Below are positions 7,815-17,045 of a stretch of DNA of 64,000 bases, piece by piece. Made by a program: the position numbers and the translations under genes. Every line of letters begins with the position of its first letter. Position 1 is the first letter of the stretch. Location of the stretch: NCBI GenBank assembly GCA_018669005.1, contig JABJAL010000079.1:1-64000 (forward strand). Reading direction: 5' to 3'. The stretch is from Nitrospinaceae bacterium (lineage in GTDB: Bacteria > UBA8248). A model generated the notes under the pieces. That model saw only the letters and a list, made by a program, of their open reading frames with translations. It was not told the DNA's origin and did no database searches.

Positions 7815-8723
7815 CTAGAGTTGATCAAAATGTGCCAAATCACTGAACTGGCGATAGCGCCCTTCGATCTCGCTCTGGGTAAGTGTTTTTAGCCGATCAT
7901 AGCTAAAAGATTCGACGTTAAAAGAAGCCATAACGCTTCCAAAAATGACAGCACGTCTAAGTGCACCAGAACTCATATCTCCTTTCGATGAGATGTAGCC
8001 CATAAAGCCACCAGCAAAGGTGTCCCCCGCCCCGGTCGGGTCGTAGATTTCCTCCAAAGGAAGACCTGGAGCGGAAAAAACTGAATCTTTCTGAATCAAA
8101 AGTGCACCGTACTCCCCTTGCTTCACAACAAGAGTTTTAGGACCCATTTCCAATATCTTGCGCGATCCCTTGAGCACATTGGAGTCACCAGAAAGTTCGC
8201 GAACTTCACCTTCGTTGATCACCACCATGTCAACCATACCGAAAGTTTCTATCAGTTCATCACGCTTCCCCTCAATCCAGAAATTCATCGTGTCACAGGC
8301 AACTAGACGAGGAGATTTAACCTGCTCAACCACGGAAGCTTGGAGTTCGGGATCAATATTCGCGAGAAATACAAATTCACTTTTGCTGAACGCCGCCGGG
8401 ACCTGTGGGCGGAAATCTTCAAACACATTAAGTTGAGTATCGAGAGTATGCGCCGTATTTAGATCATACCCATACTCTCCTTTCCATCTAAATGTTTCTC
8501 CTTCACTCCGCTCGAGACCCGCAAGATCAACCCTGCGATCAGAGAGAAAATCAAGTTCAGCTTGTGGAAAATCACTTCCCACGATTGCAACAAGACGAAC
8601 TTGAGTGAAATAGCTCGCGGAAACAGAAAAGTAGGTCGCTGAACCGCCAATTGCGTCCTCGCGCTCTCCAAAAGGAGTTTTCACAGAATCAAATGCCATA
8701 GAACCGACCACAAGAAGACTCAT
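7815..8723 (-). CDS. PfkB-family carbohydrate/nucleoside kinase
   Basis: A 302-residue ribokinase-fold protein that should transfer phosphate from ATP to a sugar or nucleoside hydroxyl. The second PfkB signature is clear: DPTGAGDTFAGGFMGYI near residue 222, with the catalytic aspartate and anion-hole glycines. The N-terminal GGSATYFSVSASYF replaces the usual GG-x-(G/A)-N-A segment and lacks its asparagine, which may mark a distinct substrate. GGAG lies 10 bases before the ATG. It is followed closely by rsmD and diverges from the 2-oxoacid dehydrogenase operon. The substrate cannot be inferred. Confidence 0.88.
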   Translation of the reverse strand: MSLLVVGSMAFDSVKTPFGEREDAIGGSATYFSVSASYFTQVRLVAIVGSDFPQAELDFLSDRRVDLAGLERSEGETFRWKGEYGYDLNTAHTLDTQLNVFEDFRPQVPAAFSKSEFVFLANIDPELQASVVEQVKSPRLVACDTMNFWIEGKRDELIETFGMVDMVVINEGEVRELSGDSNVLKGSRKILEMGPKTLVVKQGEYGALLIQKDSVFSAPGLPLEEIYDPTGAGDTFAGGFMGYISSKGDMSSGALRRAVIFGSVMASFNVESFSYDRLKTLTQSEIEGRYRQFSDLAHFDQL

Positions 8724-8895
8724 CTATTAATATCTCCATCCCATCGAAGCGGGCAGTGAATTACATCCACTCTACAAAGAAACACCTTACTCTATGCACC
8801 CTACCAAAAAAAGGTTTGGTCTATTTCCGTTGGTATTTTACGATTAAGGGGGCTAACGCAGAACTAGCCAAAGGACCGAACCAACATCTACTACT

Positions 8896-8923
8896 TTGTT
8901 GTTTCCTGGCAACCTTCTATATT
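8896..8923 (+). promoter_or_regulatory. Possible sigma-70 promoter of the 2-oxoacid dehydrogenase operon
   Basis: TTGTTG and TATATT are spaced by 16 bases about 75 bases before the E1alpha start. The -10 is good (5 of 6) and the -35 moderate. It is the best candidate in the 275-base divergent gap shared with the kinase gene. Confidence 0.35.
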
Positions 8924-8998
8924 TTACATAATAGGCCTGTTAGCTTACGGGTTAAAGTTCGCTTAGCGGACTAGCGATTCCGCTGGAGATATAATCAT

Positions 8999-10114
8999 AT
9001 GAATGGATTACATAACGAATCAACTGGGACACCTGTCACGAGGGATGATTTAAGTCGTCTCGACTACTTCAAAGACCTTAAAGAGCGCTACCTTTCTGTC
9101 ATGGGCCTAAATGCCCGCTGGCATCCAATTGAAGACTCCACACTTGCCCCTAATCGCAATACTTGCATGCACCTGCATTACCTTATTTCACTCACTCGAG
9201 CCGTCGAGGAAACACTCGACTCAACCTTCCGCTCCGGTCATGTTCCTGGAACAGCATTTTTCGGGCGCGGAAATGAGGCATCGAGTGTAGCCAGTGCATC
9301 CTGTCTCCACGAAGAAGAATGGCTCATTCCCATGCACCGAAACTGCGGGGCGCATCTGGCCAAAGGGCATCCCCCGGACAGCATCATGTCCCACTTCTTT
9401 GGCCGTGAAGCTGGACCATCTGCTGGTCGAGACGGGAATTTCCATATGGGCTACCGGCCAAAAAAAATCACGCAACTCATTAGCCATATTGGCACGATGG
9501 TTCCCATCGCAGCAGGAGTCGCCTGGGCTGAAAAAATCCGCGGCTCAGGTCGTGCCGCTCTCACCTACATCGGCGACGGCGGCTCAAGCGCAGGCGACGT
9601 ACACGAGGGCATGAACTTAGCGGCCGTTCAAAAACTTCCTCTCGTTATCATAATCGACAACAATCAATTTGCTTTCAAAACACTTTTAACAGAGCAATTC
9701 GCCTGCGAATCGCTTGTTTTGAGAGCGCCGGGCTACGGCATGCCCGGCTACTTGATCGACGGAACCAATGCTCTTCTTATGAGAAAGATTTGCGGCGAAG
9801 CACTTGAACGAGCCCGAAAAGGAGATGGTCCCACCCTAATAGAAAGCGTCACAATCCGCGCTGTAGGTCATTCGGTCTACGACAAATTTTCTGACTACGT
9901 GGACATGGAGAACCTCAACAAATGGAATGAAGAGCGAGATCCGGTGAAGCGGTTCGACGAATATTTACTTGCAAATGAAATCGCAACGGAAGACGAGATC
10001 GGAGCATCCCATACACGTGCACGCCAAGACGCTGAAAAGGCAAGGGACGAGGCCCTGAAGGGTCCGTTTCCAAGTCCCGAGTCTGTCGAGGACGACGTTT
10101 ATGCACCCGATTAG
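8999..10114 (+). CDS. 2-oxoacid (pyruvate/acetoin-type) dehydrogenase E1 alpha subunit
   Basis: Thiamine-diphosphate-dependent E1 alpha chain, which decarboxylates a 2-oxoacid or acetoin-like substrate together with the beta chain. The 371-residue product carries the ThDP/Mg motif GDGGSSAGDVHEG (GDG at 192-194) ending in the NN pair at 221-222, and the preceding loop GRDGNFHMGY near residue 143. The start has GGAG 10 bases upstream. The beta subunit gene follows after 23 bases, then E2. Family members of this length are annotated as pyruvate, acetoin or branched-chain dehydrogenases; sequence alone does not decide. An extended N-terminus of about 50 residues precedes the domain. Confidence 0.9.
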   Translation: MNGLHNESTGTPVTRDDLSRLDYFKDLKERYLSVMGLNARWHPIEDSTLAPNRNTCMHLHYLISLTRAVEETLDSTFRSGHVPGTAFFGRGNEASSVASASCLHEEEWLIPMHRNCGAHLAKGHPPDSIMSHFFGREAGPSAGRDGNFHMGYRPKKITQLISHIGTMVPIAAGVAWAEKIRGSGRAALTYIGDGGSSAGDVHEGMNLAAVQKLPLVIIIDNNQFAFKTLLTEQFACESLVLRAPGYGMPGYLIDGTNALLMRKICGEALERARKGDGPTLIESVTIRAVGHSVYDKFSDYVDMENLNKWNEERDPVKRFDEYLLANEIATEDEIGASHTRARQDAEKARDEALKGPFPSPESVEDDVYAPD

Positions 10115-10137
10115 AGGACGATCGACAGGAGAACTGC

Positions 10138-11136
10138 GTGAGTCAACTGACATATCGTGAAGCTATAAGTGTCGCCATGTGGGAAGAAATGGAGCGCGAC
10201 AATTCCGTCTTCCTCCTGGGGGAAGATATCGGCCTCGGCGGTGGTGCCTTCTATATCACCAAGGGATTTCAGGAACGCTTTGGCCGCGAACGTGTCGTTG
10301 ATATGCCGTTGAGCGAGGCGGGATTCACAGGTGCCGCCATTGGAGCCGCCCTGAATGGAATGCGCCCCATCGTGGAATTTCAATTCGCCGATTTCGTGAC
10401 CGAATCTTTCAAAATGATCGTTGATTTTGCTGGCGGCAACCATTACAGGAAGATGGGACCAGTACCAATAGTGCTACGACTCCCATCGGCATCGCTCACC
10501 AGTGCAGGTCCGTTCCACAGCCAGAATCCTGAACCATGGTTCTTCAGCACGCCGGGCCTCAAGATTGTCGCGCCGACTACCGCTTACGACGCTAAAGGCA
10601 TGATGAAAACAGCCATACGGGACAACAATCCCGTGCTCTTTTTGGAATATAAAAAATTTTACAACTATCCAATTGATGAACTGCCGAAAGTGCTTAGACC
10701 CGACATCCCGGATGAGGACTACACCGTGCCCTTCGGCGAGGCGAGGATATTAAGAGAGGGAGATGATCTATCCCTCATCACCTTTGGCACGACTGTGCTA
10801 GAAGCCCTAGATGCTGCTGATATTCTCGAATCAGACGGCGTCCAGGTTGAAGTAATCGACATGCGCACGATTTTCCCCTTCGACAAAGACGCCATACTGA
10901 ATAGTGCCCGGAAAACGGGAAAGCTACTCATCCTTCACGAAGCCCGAAAGCGTGGAGGTGTCGCCGGCGAATTTGCCTCTATCGTGGCGGAGGAGGCTTT
11001 TGAATTCCTTGACGCCCCAATTAGGCGAGTGGGCGCCATCGACACTCCTGTTCCGATGAGTCCGCCCCTAGAGAAGGCATATCTTCCGGGTACGGAAATG
11101 GTGGTCGACGCACTCAGGGACTTGGCTGCATACTAA
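10138..11136 (+). CDS. 2-oxoacid dehydrogenase E1 beta subunit
   Basis: Partner of the E1 alpha chain; the two form an alpha2beta2 thiamine enzyme. The 332-residue product shows the transketolase pyrimidine-binding domain (LTYREAISVAMWEEMERD, then FLLGEDIGLGGGAF and MRPIVEFQFADF) and the C-terminal transketolase domain (VEVIDMRTIFPFDKDAI, then HEARKRGG). It starts with GTG preceded by AGGAG. Length is normal for the family. Substrate preference is not evident, but the downstream CitE-like lyase gene suggests the operon works in a catabolic carbon route feeding acyl-CoA. Confidence 0.9.
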   Translation: MSQLTYREAISVAMWEEMERDNSVFLLGEDIGLGGGAFYITKGFQERFGRERVVDMPLSEAGFTGAAIGAALNGMRPIVEFQFADFVTESFKMIVDFAGGNHYRKMGPVPIVLRLPSASLTSAGPFHSQNPEPWFFSTPGLKIVAPTTAYDAKGMMKTAIRDNNPVLFLEYKKFYNYPIDELPKVLRPDIPDEDYTVPFGEARILREGDDLSLITFGTTVLEALDAADILESDGVQVEVIDMRTIFPFDKDAILNSARKTGKLLILHEARKRGGVAGEFASIVAEEAFEFLDAPIRRVGAIDTPVPMSPPLEKAYLPGTEMVVDALRDLAAY

Positions 11137-11191
11137 CAGCCATAGGTTTTATCTGATCGGGGAAAAAATCCCACAATCCTTGAGGAATGAC

Positions 11192-12535
11192 ATGTACCAG
11201 GCGCGTGTTCGAATGCCCCAGATGGGGAGCAGCGTTCACGAAAGCACAGTCATTGAATGGAAAAAATCGGTGGGAGATCGTGTTCTCAAGGGAGATCCAC
11301 TACTTTCGGCAGAAAGCGATAAAGTGGAATTTGAGATTGAGGCACCTGCCAGCGGGATGCTCAAGGAAATTCTGGTAGCCTCGGAAAAAATTGTCGCTGT
11401 GGGCGAAGTGCTGGCTATCCTTGAAACAGAGGAAGAAATTACAGAAGAACAGTTTAGCCTACCCTCCCAAAGTGGCCCGCCAAAGACAAATGAATGGACA
11501 GCCCCGGTGGCGCCGGTAAAACTGGAGAAATACGAACCCGCATCTTCCGGCCCTGCTCAAAGGCCGCCTCACTCAGGCAATGAGTCCACCTCGCCTCAAG
11601 ACTTTGACAGCCACATGTCGCTCTCTACCCGCAACACGTGGCTCTCGCCCCGCGTGCAGCGCCTGGTGGCAGCGCATGGCCTCGATCTAGGCACGGTGGC
11701 AGCCTTGCCCGGCAGTGGCACAAGGGGCCGGGTGACGGCCAAGGACGTCGAGCGCTTCATCGCCGATGGCAGCTTTCAACCATCTGATATTATTGATCTT
11801 ACATTCTCACCCCTCGCCGAGACACAAGACCGCGAGCGCGCCGAGCCCTTGAGCCGCCTTCGCCGGCGCATCGCCGAGAACCTCACCCGCTCGGCCCAAC
11901 AAATCCCCCAGGTAACCACTTTTCTTGAAGTCGACATGAGCAACATCGCCGCCTGGCGAGCCGCACATAAACACGAATTCGAGCAAACACGCGGCGTAAA
12001 ACTCAGCTACAACCCCTTTTTTGCCCTCGCCGTAATCGCCGCCCTCCGCGACCCCGAAAACGAGCGCCTAAACGGCAGCTTTGAAGATGACGCTCTTTCC
12101 ATCAAGCGCTACGTCAACCTTGGCCTCGCAGTGGACACCCCCGTGGGCCTCATGGTCCCCGTCTTAAAAGATGCCGACGCCCTGGGCTTTGGAGATCTCG
12201 CCCTCGCCCTGGCCGATCTTGGAGCCAGAGCCCGCACGGGCAATCTCGCCCCCGATGAGGTAAAAGAGGGAACCATTACCCTGACGAACTTCGGCGCCTC
12301 GGGCGCCCTTTGGGGCAACCCCATCATCAACCCCCCCGAGGTCGCCATCATCGGCACAGGCGCCGTTGCCCCGCGGGCTGTGGCCCTTCCCGGCGGGGGT
12401 GTCGGAGTAAGGCCCACCATGGGCCTATCAATAACGTTTGATCACCGGGCCAACGACGGCATGGCGGCAGGCCGATTCGCCGCCGCGGTCCGCGCCGCGC
12501 TCGAAAGCATGAACCTCTCACAACTGGAGTTTTAA
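11192..12535 (+). CDS. Dihydrolipoamide acyltransferase (E2 component)
   Basis: Core subunit that takes the acyl group from E1 on its lipoyl arm and passes it to CoA. Domains in the 447-residue product: one lipoyl domain (residues 1-80) with the modified lysine K44 in ESDKVEFEIEAPASG; a proline/serine-rich linker; a peripheral subunit-binding domain around residues 150-187 (SPRVQRLVAAHGLDL, then GTRGRVTAKDVERF); and the catalytic domain with the active-site motif DHRANDG (H418). The ATG at 11192 follows GAGG; an upstream TTG is less likely. No E3 dihydrolipoamide dehydrogenase gene lies in the operon, so E3 must be supplied from elsewhere. Confidence 0.93.
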   Translation: MYQARVRMPQMGSSVHESTVIEWKKSVGDRVLKGDPLLSAESDKVEFEIEAPASGMLKEILVASEKIVAVGEVLAILETEEEITEEQFSLPSQSGPPKTNEWTAPVAPVKLEKYEPASSGPAQRPPHSGNESTSPQDFDSHMSLSTRNTWLSPRVQRLVAAHGLDLGTVAALPGSGTRGRVTAKDVERFIADGSFQPSDIIDLTFSPLAETQDRERAEPLSRLRRRIAENLTRSAQQIPQVTTFLEVDMSNIAAWRAAHKHEFEQTRGVKLSYNPFFALAVIAALRDPENERLNGSFEDDALSIKRYVNLGLAVDTPVGLMVPVLKDADALGFGDLALALADLGARARTGNLAPDEVKEGTITLTNFGASGALWGNPIINPPEVAIIGTGAVAPRAVALPGGGVGVRPTMGLSITFDHRANDGMAAGRFAAAVRAALESMNLSQLEF

Positions 12536-12540
12536 ACGAC

Positions 12541-13455
12541 ATGGCAAGACCCGACCCCTCAACACCACTCAGATCGCTCCTCTTCACCCCCGGCAGCAAC
12601 GAAAAAATGCTCGCCAAGGCTCCCCACTCGGGCGCCGACGCCGCCCTGTTCGACTTAGAAGACTCGGTCGCCCCCGACATGAAAAAAGGCGCGCGGCCCA
12701 TGGTCGCCCAGGCCATGAAAGAAACCGCCGCCACCGAAGGCGGCCCCCCCGTCATTACCGTCCGCGTCAACGACACCACAACCGGCCTTTTGGAGGGCGA
12801 TTTAGAGGCCATCGCAATCCCTGAGCTCGACGCCATCAAGCTCGCAATGACAAACTCCGCCGCCGACATCCGCACGGCGGACGCCATTTTGACCCGGCTA
12901 GAAAACGAGCGGGGCCTTGAGCCAGAGTCCATCGGCATCATCGCCCTTATTGAAACAGCCCTTGGCCTCTACAACTGCTTTGATATCTGCAAGGCGGCCA
13001 GCCGCGTCGTCGGCATCGGCATCGGAAGCGCCGAGGGGGGGGACATGAGCAACGATCTGGGTTGTGAATACCGCCCCGACGGGCAAACGCTTCTCTATGT
13101 GAGGAGCAAAGCCCTGGCCGATTCGCGCGCCGCAGGCGTTCCCTTTCCCACCGACGGCCCCTTTACCCGCTTTAAAGACCCCGATGCTTGCCGCGCCGAC
13201 GCGATTCATGCAAGGGAGCTTGGCTACGTGGGCAAGGCGGCGATTCACCCGAACCAGGTCGAAATTTTGAACGAGGTATTCTCGCCAGACCCTGAGCGGG
13301 TGGCTTATTTGAGAGAGATGATCGACGTTTATTATGAGGCCGAGCGCGCTGGCGCTGGCGCCGTTTCCTTCCAGGGCCGCATGATCGACATCGCCATGGT
13401 CAAGGACGGCGAGCGCGTCATCGCCTTTGCCGACAATATCGCCAAGCGGGGCTGA
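12541..13455 (+). CDS. HpcH/HpaI aldolase / CitE-like CoA-ester lyase
   Basis: A 304-residue TIM-barrel lyase of the citrate lyase beta / malyl-CoA lyase group. Characteristic features are SLLFTPGSNEKMLAKA at the start, the acidic metal-binding ALFDLEDSV near residue 37, IIALIETALGLYN near residue 140, GIGIGSAEGGDMSNDLG, and the KAAIHPNQVEILN segment near residue 230. The start is only 5 bases after the E2 stop, with GGAG upstream, so it belongs to the same operon. Likely chemistry is Mg-dependent C-C cleavage or formation of a (3S)-malyl-, citramalyl- or similar CoA ester. Stand-alone CitE-like proteins are common and their substrates vary. Confidence 0.88.
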   Translation: MARPDPSTPLRSLLFTPGSNEKMLAKAPHSGADAALFDLEDSVAPDMKKGARPMVAQAMKETAATEGGPPVITVRVNDTTTGLLEGDLEAIAIPELDAIKLAMTNSAADIRTADAILTRLENERGLEPESIGIIALIETALGLYNCFDICKAASRVVGIGIGSAEGGDMSNDLGCEYRPDGQTLLYVRSKALADSRAAGVPFPTDGPFTRFKDPDACRADAIHARELGYVGKAAIHPNQVEILNEVFSPDPERVAYLREMIDVYYEAERAGAGAVSFQGRMIDIAMVKDGERVIAFADNIAKRG

Positions 13456-13495
13456 GCTCCGGCGCGTGGTGTGACAGCGGGAACGAGTTTTACTG

Positions 13496-13513
13496 AGAGG
13501 GCTTTGGCCCTCT
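13496..13513 (+). terminator. Hairpin after the dehydrogenase operon
   Basis: A perfect 7-bp stem AGAGGGC / GCCCTCT with a TTTG loop lies 41 bases past the CitE-like gene. It has no T run, so Rho-independent termination is uncertain. Confidence 0.4.
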
Positions 13514-13517
13514 GACC

Positions 13518-13580
13518 CTGAGCGCCAGCGAAGGGTCTGCTGTTTTATGAATCAAAAGTCGATTCTTCGCTGGCGCTCAG
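13518..13580. repeat. Imperfect-spacer palindrome of REP/MITE type
   Basis: Two perfect 16-base arms CTGAGCGCCAGCGAAG (13518-13533) and CTTCGCTGGCGCTCAG (13565-13580) flank a 31-base AT-rich centre. The right arm continues into AATGACA, a context I associate with dispersed non-coding repeats of many bacterial genomes. No second copy is in this window. Confidence 0.65.
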
Positions 13581-13605
13581 AATGACATCAAATGGAATTA
13601 CGGGC

Positions 13606-13636
13606 AAAAAAAGAGCCGCCCTCCAAGAGAAGACGG
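13606..13636 (-). terminator. Intrinsic terminator after pepA
   Basis: On the minus strand a GC-rich stem of about 8 pairs with wobbles (GCCGTCTT / AGGGCGGC) is followed by seven T (13606-13612). It sits 22 bases past the pepA stop. Confidence 0.75.
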
Positions 13637-13657
13637 CCCCTTTTTATCTACGAAATT

Positions 13658-15196
13658 TTACTTCGTGCCAAAAGCCTTGCCCTTTTGCTTGGGAAGGCGC
13701 TTCCAGCTCATCGCCAACTCGGCGAGGATTCGGACCCCGACACCCGTTCCGCCTGCGGGGCGGTAGGGCTCGCTCTTTCCTGTGTGCGAGGGGCCGGCTA
13801 TGTCGAGGTGGACCCAAGGGGTGCCCTCGGCAAAATGCTGGAGAAATGCGGCCGCCGTATTCGCGCCGCCCCACCTTTGGCCCGAGATGTTGCACAGATC
13901 GGCCAGCTCTCCCTTCATCATTTCGCCAAACTCGGAGAACAGCGGCATATGCCACACACGGTCGCCGGTCTCTTCCCCTAACTCTGAGACGCGCGATATC
14001 AACTCATCGTGGGTGCCGTACATTCCCGTAATACTTTTGCCAAGCGCCACCATGCAGGCGCCCGTCAGGGTGGCGAGATCAATCATGCACTGGGGCTTGT
14101 ATTTTGTTTTGGTGTAGTGAAGGGCATCGGCCAGAACGAGCCTGCCCTCGGCATCGGTGTTGTGAATTTCGATCGTCGTGCCGCTCATCGCCTTTATAAT
14201 GTCGCCGGGCCGGGTGGCGTCGCCGTCCACCATGTTCTCGGCCAAGACGGCCACGGCAACCACGGGCACGCTAGGTTTAATGCGCGCGACGGAAACCATT
14301 GCGCCCAGTACGGCGGCGGCCCCGCTCATGTCGGTGGTCATCAGCTCCATCCCGCCGCTCGGCTTGATGGAGATGCCGCCCGTGTCAAAAGTTACTCCCT
14401 TGCCCACAAACGCAATGGGCTGCGCCTTTGAGCCGCGCGGGCGGTATTCGATGGCAACAAGACGGGGCGGGGCCGTGCTTCCTTTTCCCACGGCCAGAAG
14501 AGCGCCCATCTTTAATTTTTCTGCCTGCTTGTGATCCAGAATCGTGCACTTTAGCCCCTCGCGGCGGGCCATGCGGCGCGCCTCGGCGGCTAGAACCGGT
14601 GGGCGTTTTTCATTGCTCGCCGTGTTGATCAGATCCCGCGCATAGGCGGTGCCGTCGGCAAGGGCTTTTCCAACCTTGATTCCTGCTCGAAGACCGGAGA
14701 CCGAGGCTTTTCCTCCGCACAAAACGGCCTGCGAAATTTCTTTTTTGCCTTTCGGATCTTTTTTCTTGTATTTTTCCATCCGGTAGAGACCAAGAGAAAC
14801 GCCCTCGGCTGCGCTTTGCCCCGTGAGCTCAGGAGACATCGCTCCATCGCGCACTATGTCAACGAGAGAGATGGCAATCTTCTCGGCGCCATCAGTGCGG
14901 GCGCGCCTGGCGCCCGTGGCACAGGCCCGCCGCACCACCTCGGCATCCCTGTCCGCCATGCTTCCTAGGCCAACGAGCACCACGAATCCGGCGCCAAGGA
15001 CTGACTTTCCGGCTGGGACCGCGACCGAGGCGATCTGTCCCGTTTTACCCTCAAAAACCTTTCGCTTCCTGAGGGATGTCAACGCACCGGCCAGCGCCTT
15101 ATCGAGCCGGTCGTGTATCCGTTTGTCATCCACAAGAAAAACCAGGGCATCTACCTTCTGGTCGAATCCATTACCCGGGGCTGCTGAGAATCGCAT
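13658..15196 (-). CDS. pepA: Leucyl aminopeptidase (M17, cytosol aminopeptidase)
   Basis: Manganese/zinc aminopeptidase that removes N-terminal residues from peptides; a hexamer in characterised members. The 512-residue product has an N-terminal macro-like domain (residues 1-160) and the catalytic domain with VGKGVTFDTGGISIKP (metal and active-site residues), MTTDMSGAAAVLG and the M17 signature NTDAEGRLVLAD. TGACMVALG and the C-terminal WVHLDIAGPSH are also typical. AAAGGAG lies 9 bases before the ATG. It is a single-gene unit with its own terminator; nothing odd is visible. Confidence 0.96.
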   Translation of the reverse strand: MRFSAAPGNGFDQKVDALVFLVDDKRIHDRLDKALAGALTSLRKRKVFEGKTGQIASVAVPAGKSVLGAGFVVLVGLGSMADRDAEVVRRACATGARRARTDGAEKIAISLVDIVRDGAMSPELTGQSAAEGVSLGLYRMEKYKKKDPKGKKEISQAVLCGGKASVSGLRAGIKVGKALADGTAYARDLINTASNEKRPPVLAAEARRMARREGLKCTILDHKQAEKLKMGALLAVGKGSTAPPRLVAIEYRPRGSKAQPIAFVGKGVTFDTGGISIKPSGGMELMTTDMSGAAAVLGAMVSVARIKPSVPVVAVAVLAENMVDGDATRPGDIIKAMSGTTIEIHNTDAEGRLVLADALHYTKTKYKPQCMIDLATLTGACMVALGKSITGMYGTHDELISRVSELGEETGDRVWHMPLFSEFGEMMKGELADLCNISGQRWGGANTAAAFLQHFAEGTPWVHLDIAGPSHTGKSEPYRPAGGTGVGVRILAELAMSWKRLPKQKGKAFGTK

Positions 15197-15415
15197 TCAT
15201 CATCTCCTTTGAGATCTAAAATAAGAGCCGGGCGCACCCGAGAGCCGCCCAGCCATACCACTCACCCTTTCGCGGCGTGACACAGGAGTGTAGCCGAAGC
15301 GCTGCCGGGCCGCTAGTTTGGGGAGGCGGCCATTTTTTCGGGCCGATGTTTTCTCAGGGGCGATAATATGAAACATTACACGTGTTATATGTGCAGGATA
15401 CGGAGGAACTCAATT

Positions 15416-15895
15416 TTGCGAGAAGAATCAAAAAATCGATATCAATTGACCAGAATTTTTCTGGCGCTCGCCACAATGGTCTTGCTCTCGGGATGCGGAA
15501 AAATTATCGCCATCACATCGAATCCAAACAGCGTCTACAAACTAAAAGTCGAGCCCATAAATTCGCCGGATCGCAACCTTCGAAAATTGGAGTTTTTCTA
15601 TGCAGAATATCTTTTAGAGACGGCAACCTCATCCACCCGGATAGGGGTTCTGCTTGAACCGCTAAAAACACCAATGGGCATTGTCATGAACCCCTCGAAA
15701 TATATTTCGGGTATGACGGGAGCAGACAAAATCTCAGATCTCATCAAACGCTTCGCCCCGATGAAGTTTTATTCGCTACGAACCTCGGCAGGAAAACACC
15801 TGGGTTATGCATTTCTTCACCCCAGGGAAACCCTGCGCACCATTTCAGTCCATAAAGGGCGTTATTGGCTGGAGTTATTCAGGACAAAGAAATAA
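15416..15895 (+). CDS. Putative lipoprotein of unknown function
   Basis: A 159-residue protein with a positively charged start, a hydrophobic stretch (TRIFLALATMVLLSG) and lipobox LLSGC, so the mature protein should be lipid-anchored at the cysteine near residue 28. The rest (KLKVEPINSPDRN, KLEFFYAEYLLETATSSTRIG, a C-terminal GRYWLELFRTKK) matches no family I recognise. I chose the TTG at 15416 because GGAGG lies 9 bases upstream; an ATG at 15368 would add 16 residues including two odd cysteines and has a poor site. Anchoring means it acts at the inner or outer membrane. Confidence 0.7.
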   Translation: MREESKNRYQLTRIFLALATMVLLSGCGKIIAITSNPNSVYKLKVEPINSPDRNLRKLEFFYAEYLLETATSSTRIGVLLEPLKTPMGIVMNPSKYISGMTGADKISDLIKRFAPMKFYSLRTSAGKHLGYAFLHPRETLRTISVHKGRYWLELFRTKK

Positions 15896-15994
15896 AACCA
15901 CACCAGCCATTTTTCACGCAATTGGAATTTCCATGAAACTTAGGTAGGTTTGCAACATTGATATTCTTTCATTCTAACGGAAAGGGAAACCGAC

Positions 15995-16399
15995 ATGAGC
16001 TTTTATAACTGGGACATGCTTCCTGTAACGAACGAGCGACCAGGCGTTACACATAGAAGAATTTTCGGCGACACCATGCAGATTCAGCACCTCATTACCG
16101 AGCCGGGCGGCACCCCAACAAAGATGCACACGCATCCCGGGGAGGAGGAAATCTTCTACATCCAGGCTGGCGAGTGGGAATTCAACCTCGACGGCGATAT
16201 CCGTCAACTATCTCCGGGCGATGTTGTTCATGTGAAAGCTGACGTCCCCCATATGCTTCAGATGATGAGCACCGACGAGCCAGGCATGGCCCTTGAAGTT
16301 TTCTCCTCGGTACATAATCCCGAGTTGGCCAAAGACCGCGAACTCTTCACGGTTGATGCGATCAATGCACGTATCAAGGAAGCAAACCCCGAGGATTAG
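15995..16399 (+). CDS. Cupin domain protein
   Basis: A 134-residue single-domain cupin. Motif 1 is seen as MHTHPGEEEIFYIQAGEWEF near residues 47-66 (two histidines and a glutamate as metal ligands), and motif 2 as SPGDVVHVKADVPHM with a further histidine near residue 88. Such proteins bind a divalent metal and may be dioxygenases, isomerases or sugar/ligand sensors; the substrate is not inferable. AAAGGGA precedes the ATG. It is an isolated gene. Confidence 0.85.
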   Translation: MSFYNWDMLPVTNERPGVTHRRIFGDTMQIQHLITEPGGTPTKMHTHPGEEEIFYIQAGEWEFNLDGDIRQLSPGDVVHVKADVPHMLQMMSTDEPGMALEVFSSVHNPELAKDRELFTVDAINARIKEANPED

Positions 16400-16482
16400 A
16401 TTTAAGAATAAAACAGGCAAAAGAAATTCACTGGCCCTGGGGCTCCTGTGCGGCGAATAAGCGGATATTTGCGCCCAGTGAT

Positions 16483-16821
16483 TTATTTGTGATGCCCCAG
16501 GTATTTGTCCCACCTAATGCCGAAATAGCCGAAGACCATAAATAATCCCGATATGGGAATCGTTTTAAAAAAACGTGCGACATAGTAGGGCAAGTCCGAA
16601 TTCTCGAATCTCGACCACATCTCCACCCCTTCGGCCTGGGCCCCGGGGATTTGGTCCATCACGATGGACACCGAATGCGCGAACTCCTCCACCATCAACG
16701 CTATCGGGTAGCGATTCCAAATCCCGTCTTGCCGCCAGAGATAGATCTCATAAACAAGAAGGGCGATTCCCCCCAGATAAAGAAACCATCCAAGACGCCT
16801 GCGAAACCAGTGAACGAACAA
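16483..16821 (-). CDS. Small membrane protein of unknown function
   Basis: A 112-residue protein with one clear transmembrane helix near the N-terminus (WFLYLGGIALLVYEIYLW, about residues 12-29) and a second hydrophobic stretch near residues 85-103 (FKTIPISGLFMVFGYFGI), joined by a hydrophilic loop with RYPIALMVEEFAHSVSIVMD. The TTG start at 16821 has GGAG 7 bases upstream, which supports it as a real gene despite the lack of recognised domains. Convergent with the cupin gene. Confidence 0.6.
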   Translation of the reverse strand: MFVHWFRRRLGWFLYLGGIALLVYEIYLWRQDGIWNRYPIALMVEEFAHSVSIVMDQIPGAQAEGVEMWSRFENSDLPYYVARFFKTIPISGLFMVFGYFGIRWDKYLGHHK

Positions 16822-17045
16822 ATTCAGACTCCTTTACGGTGATAACAACACTGCCTGCTAATAATATCACGATTTCGATTGCCTAATTCCACTCAAACAT
16901 GAGCCCAGAGGTGCCCGGCGACACTTGTTTCAAGTGAATAAAATCTAATTTCTCCAATACATACGGCGGCTTGAAACATGCGGCGTTTCATCTTCATAAT
17001 GGTTAACTACACTGAACAATGGCATCTTCGAGGAGATATGAAATC

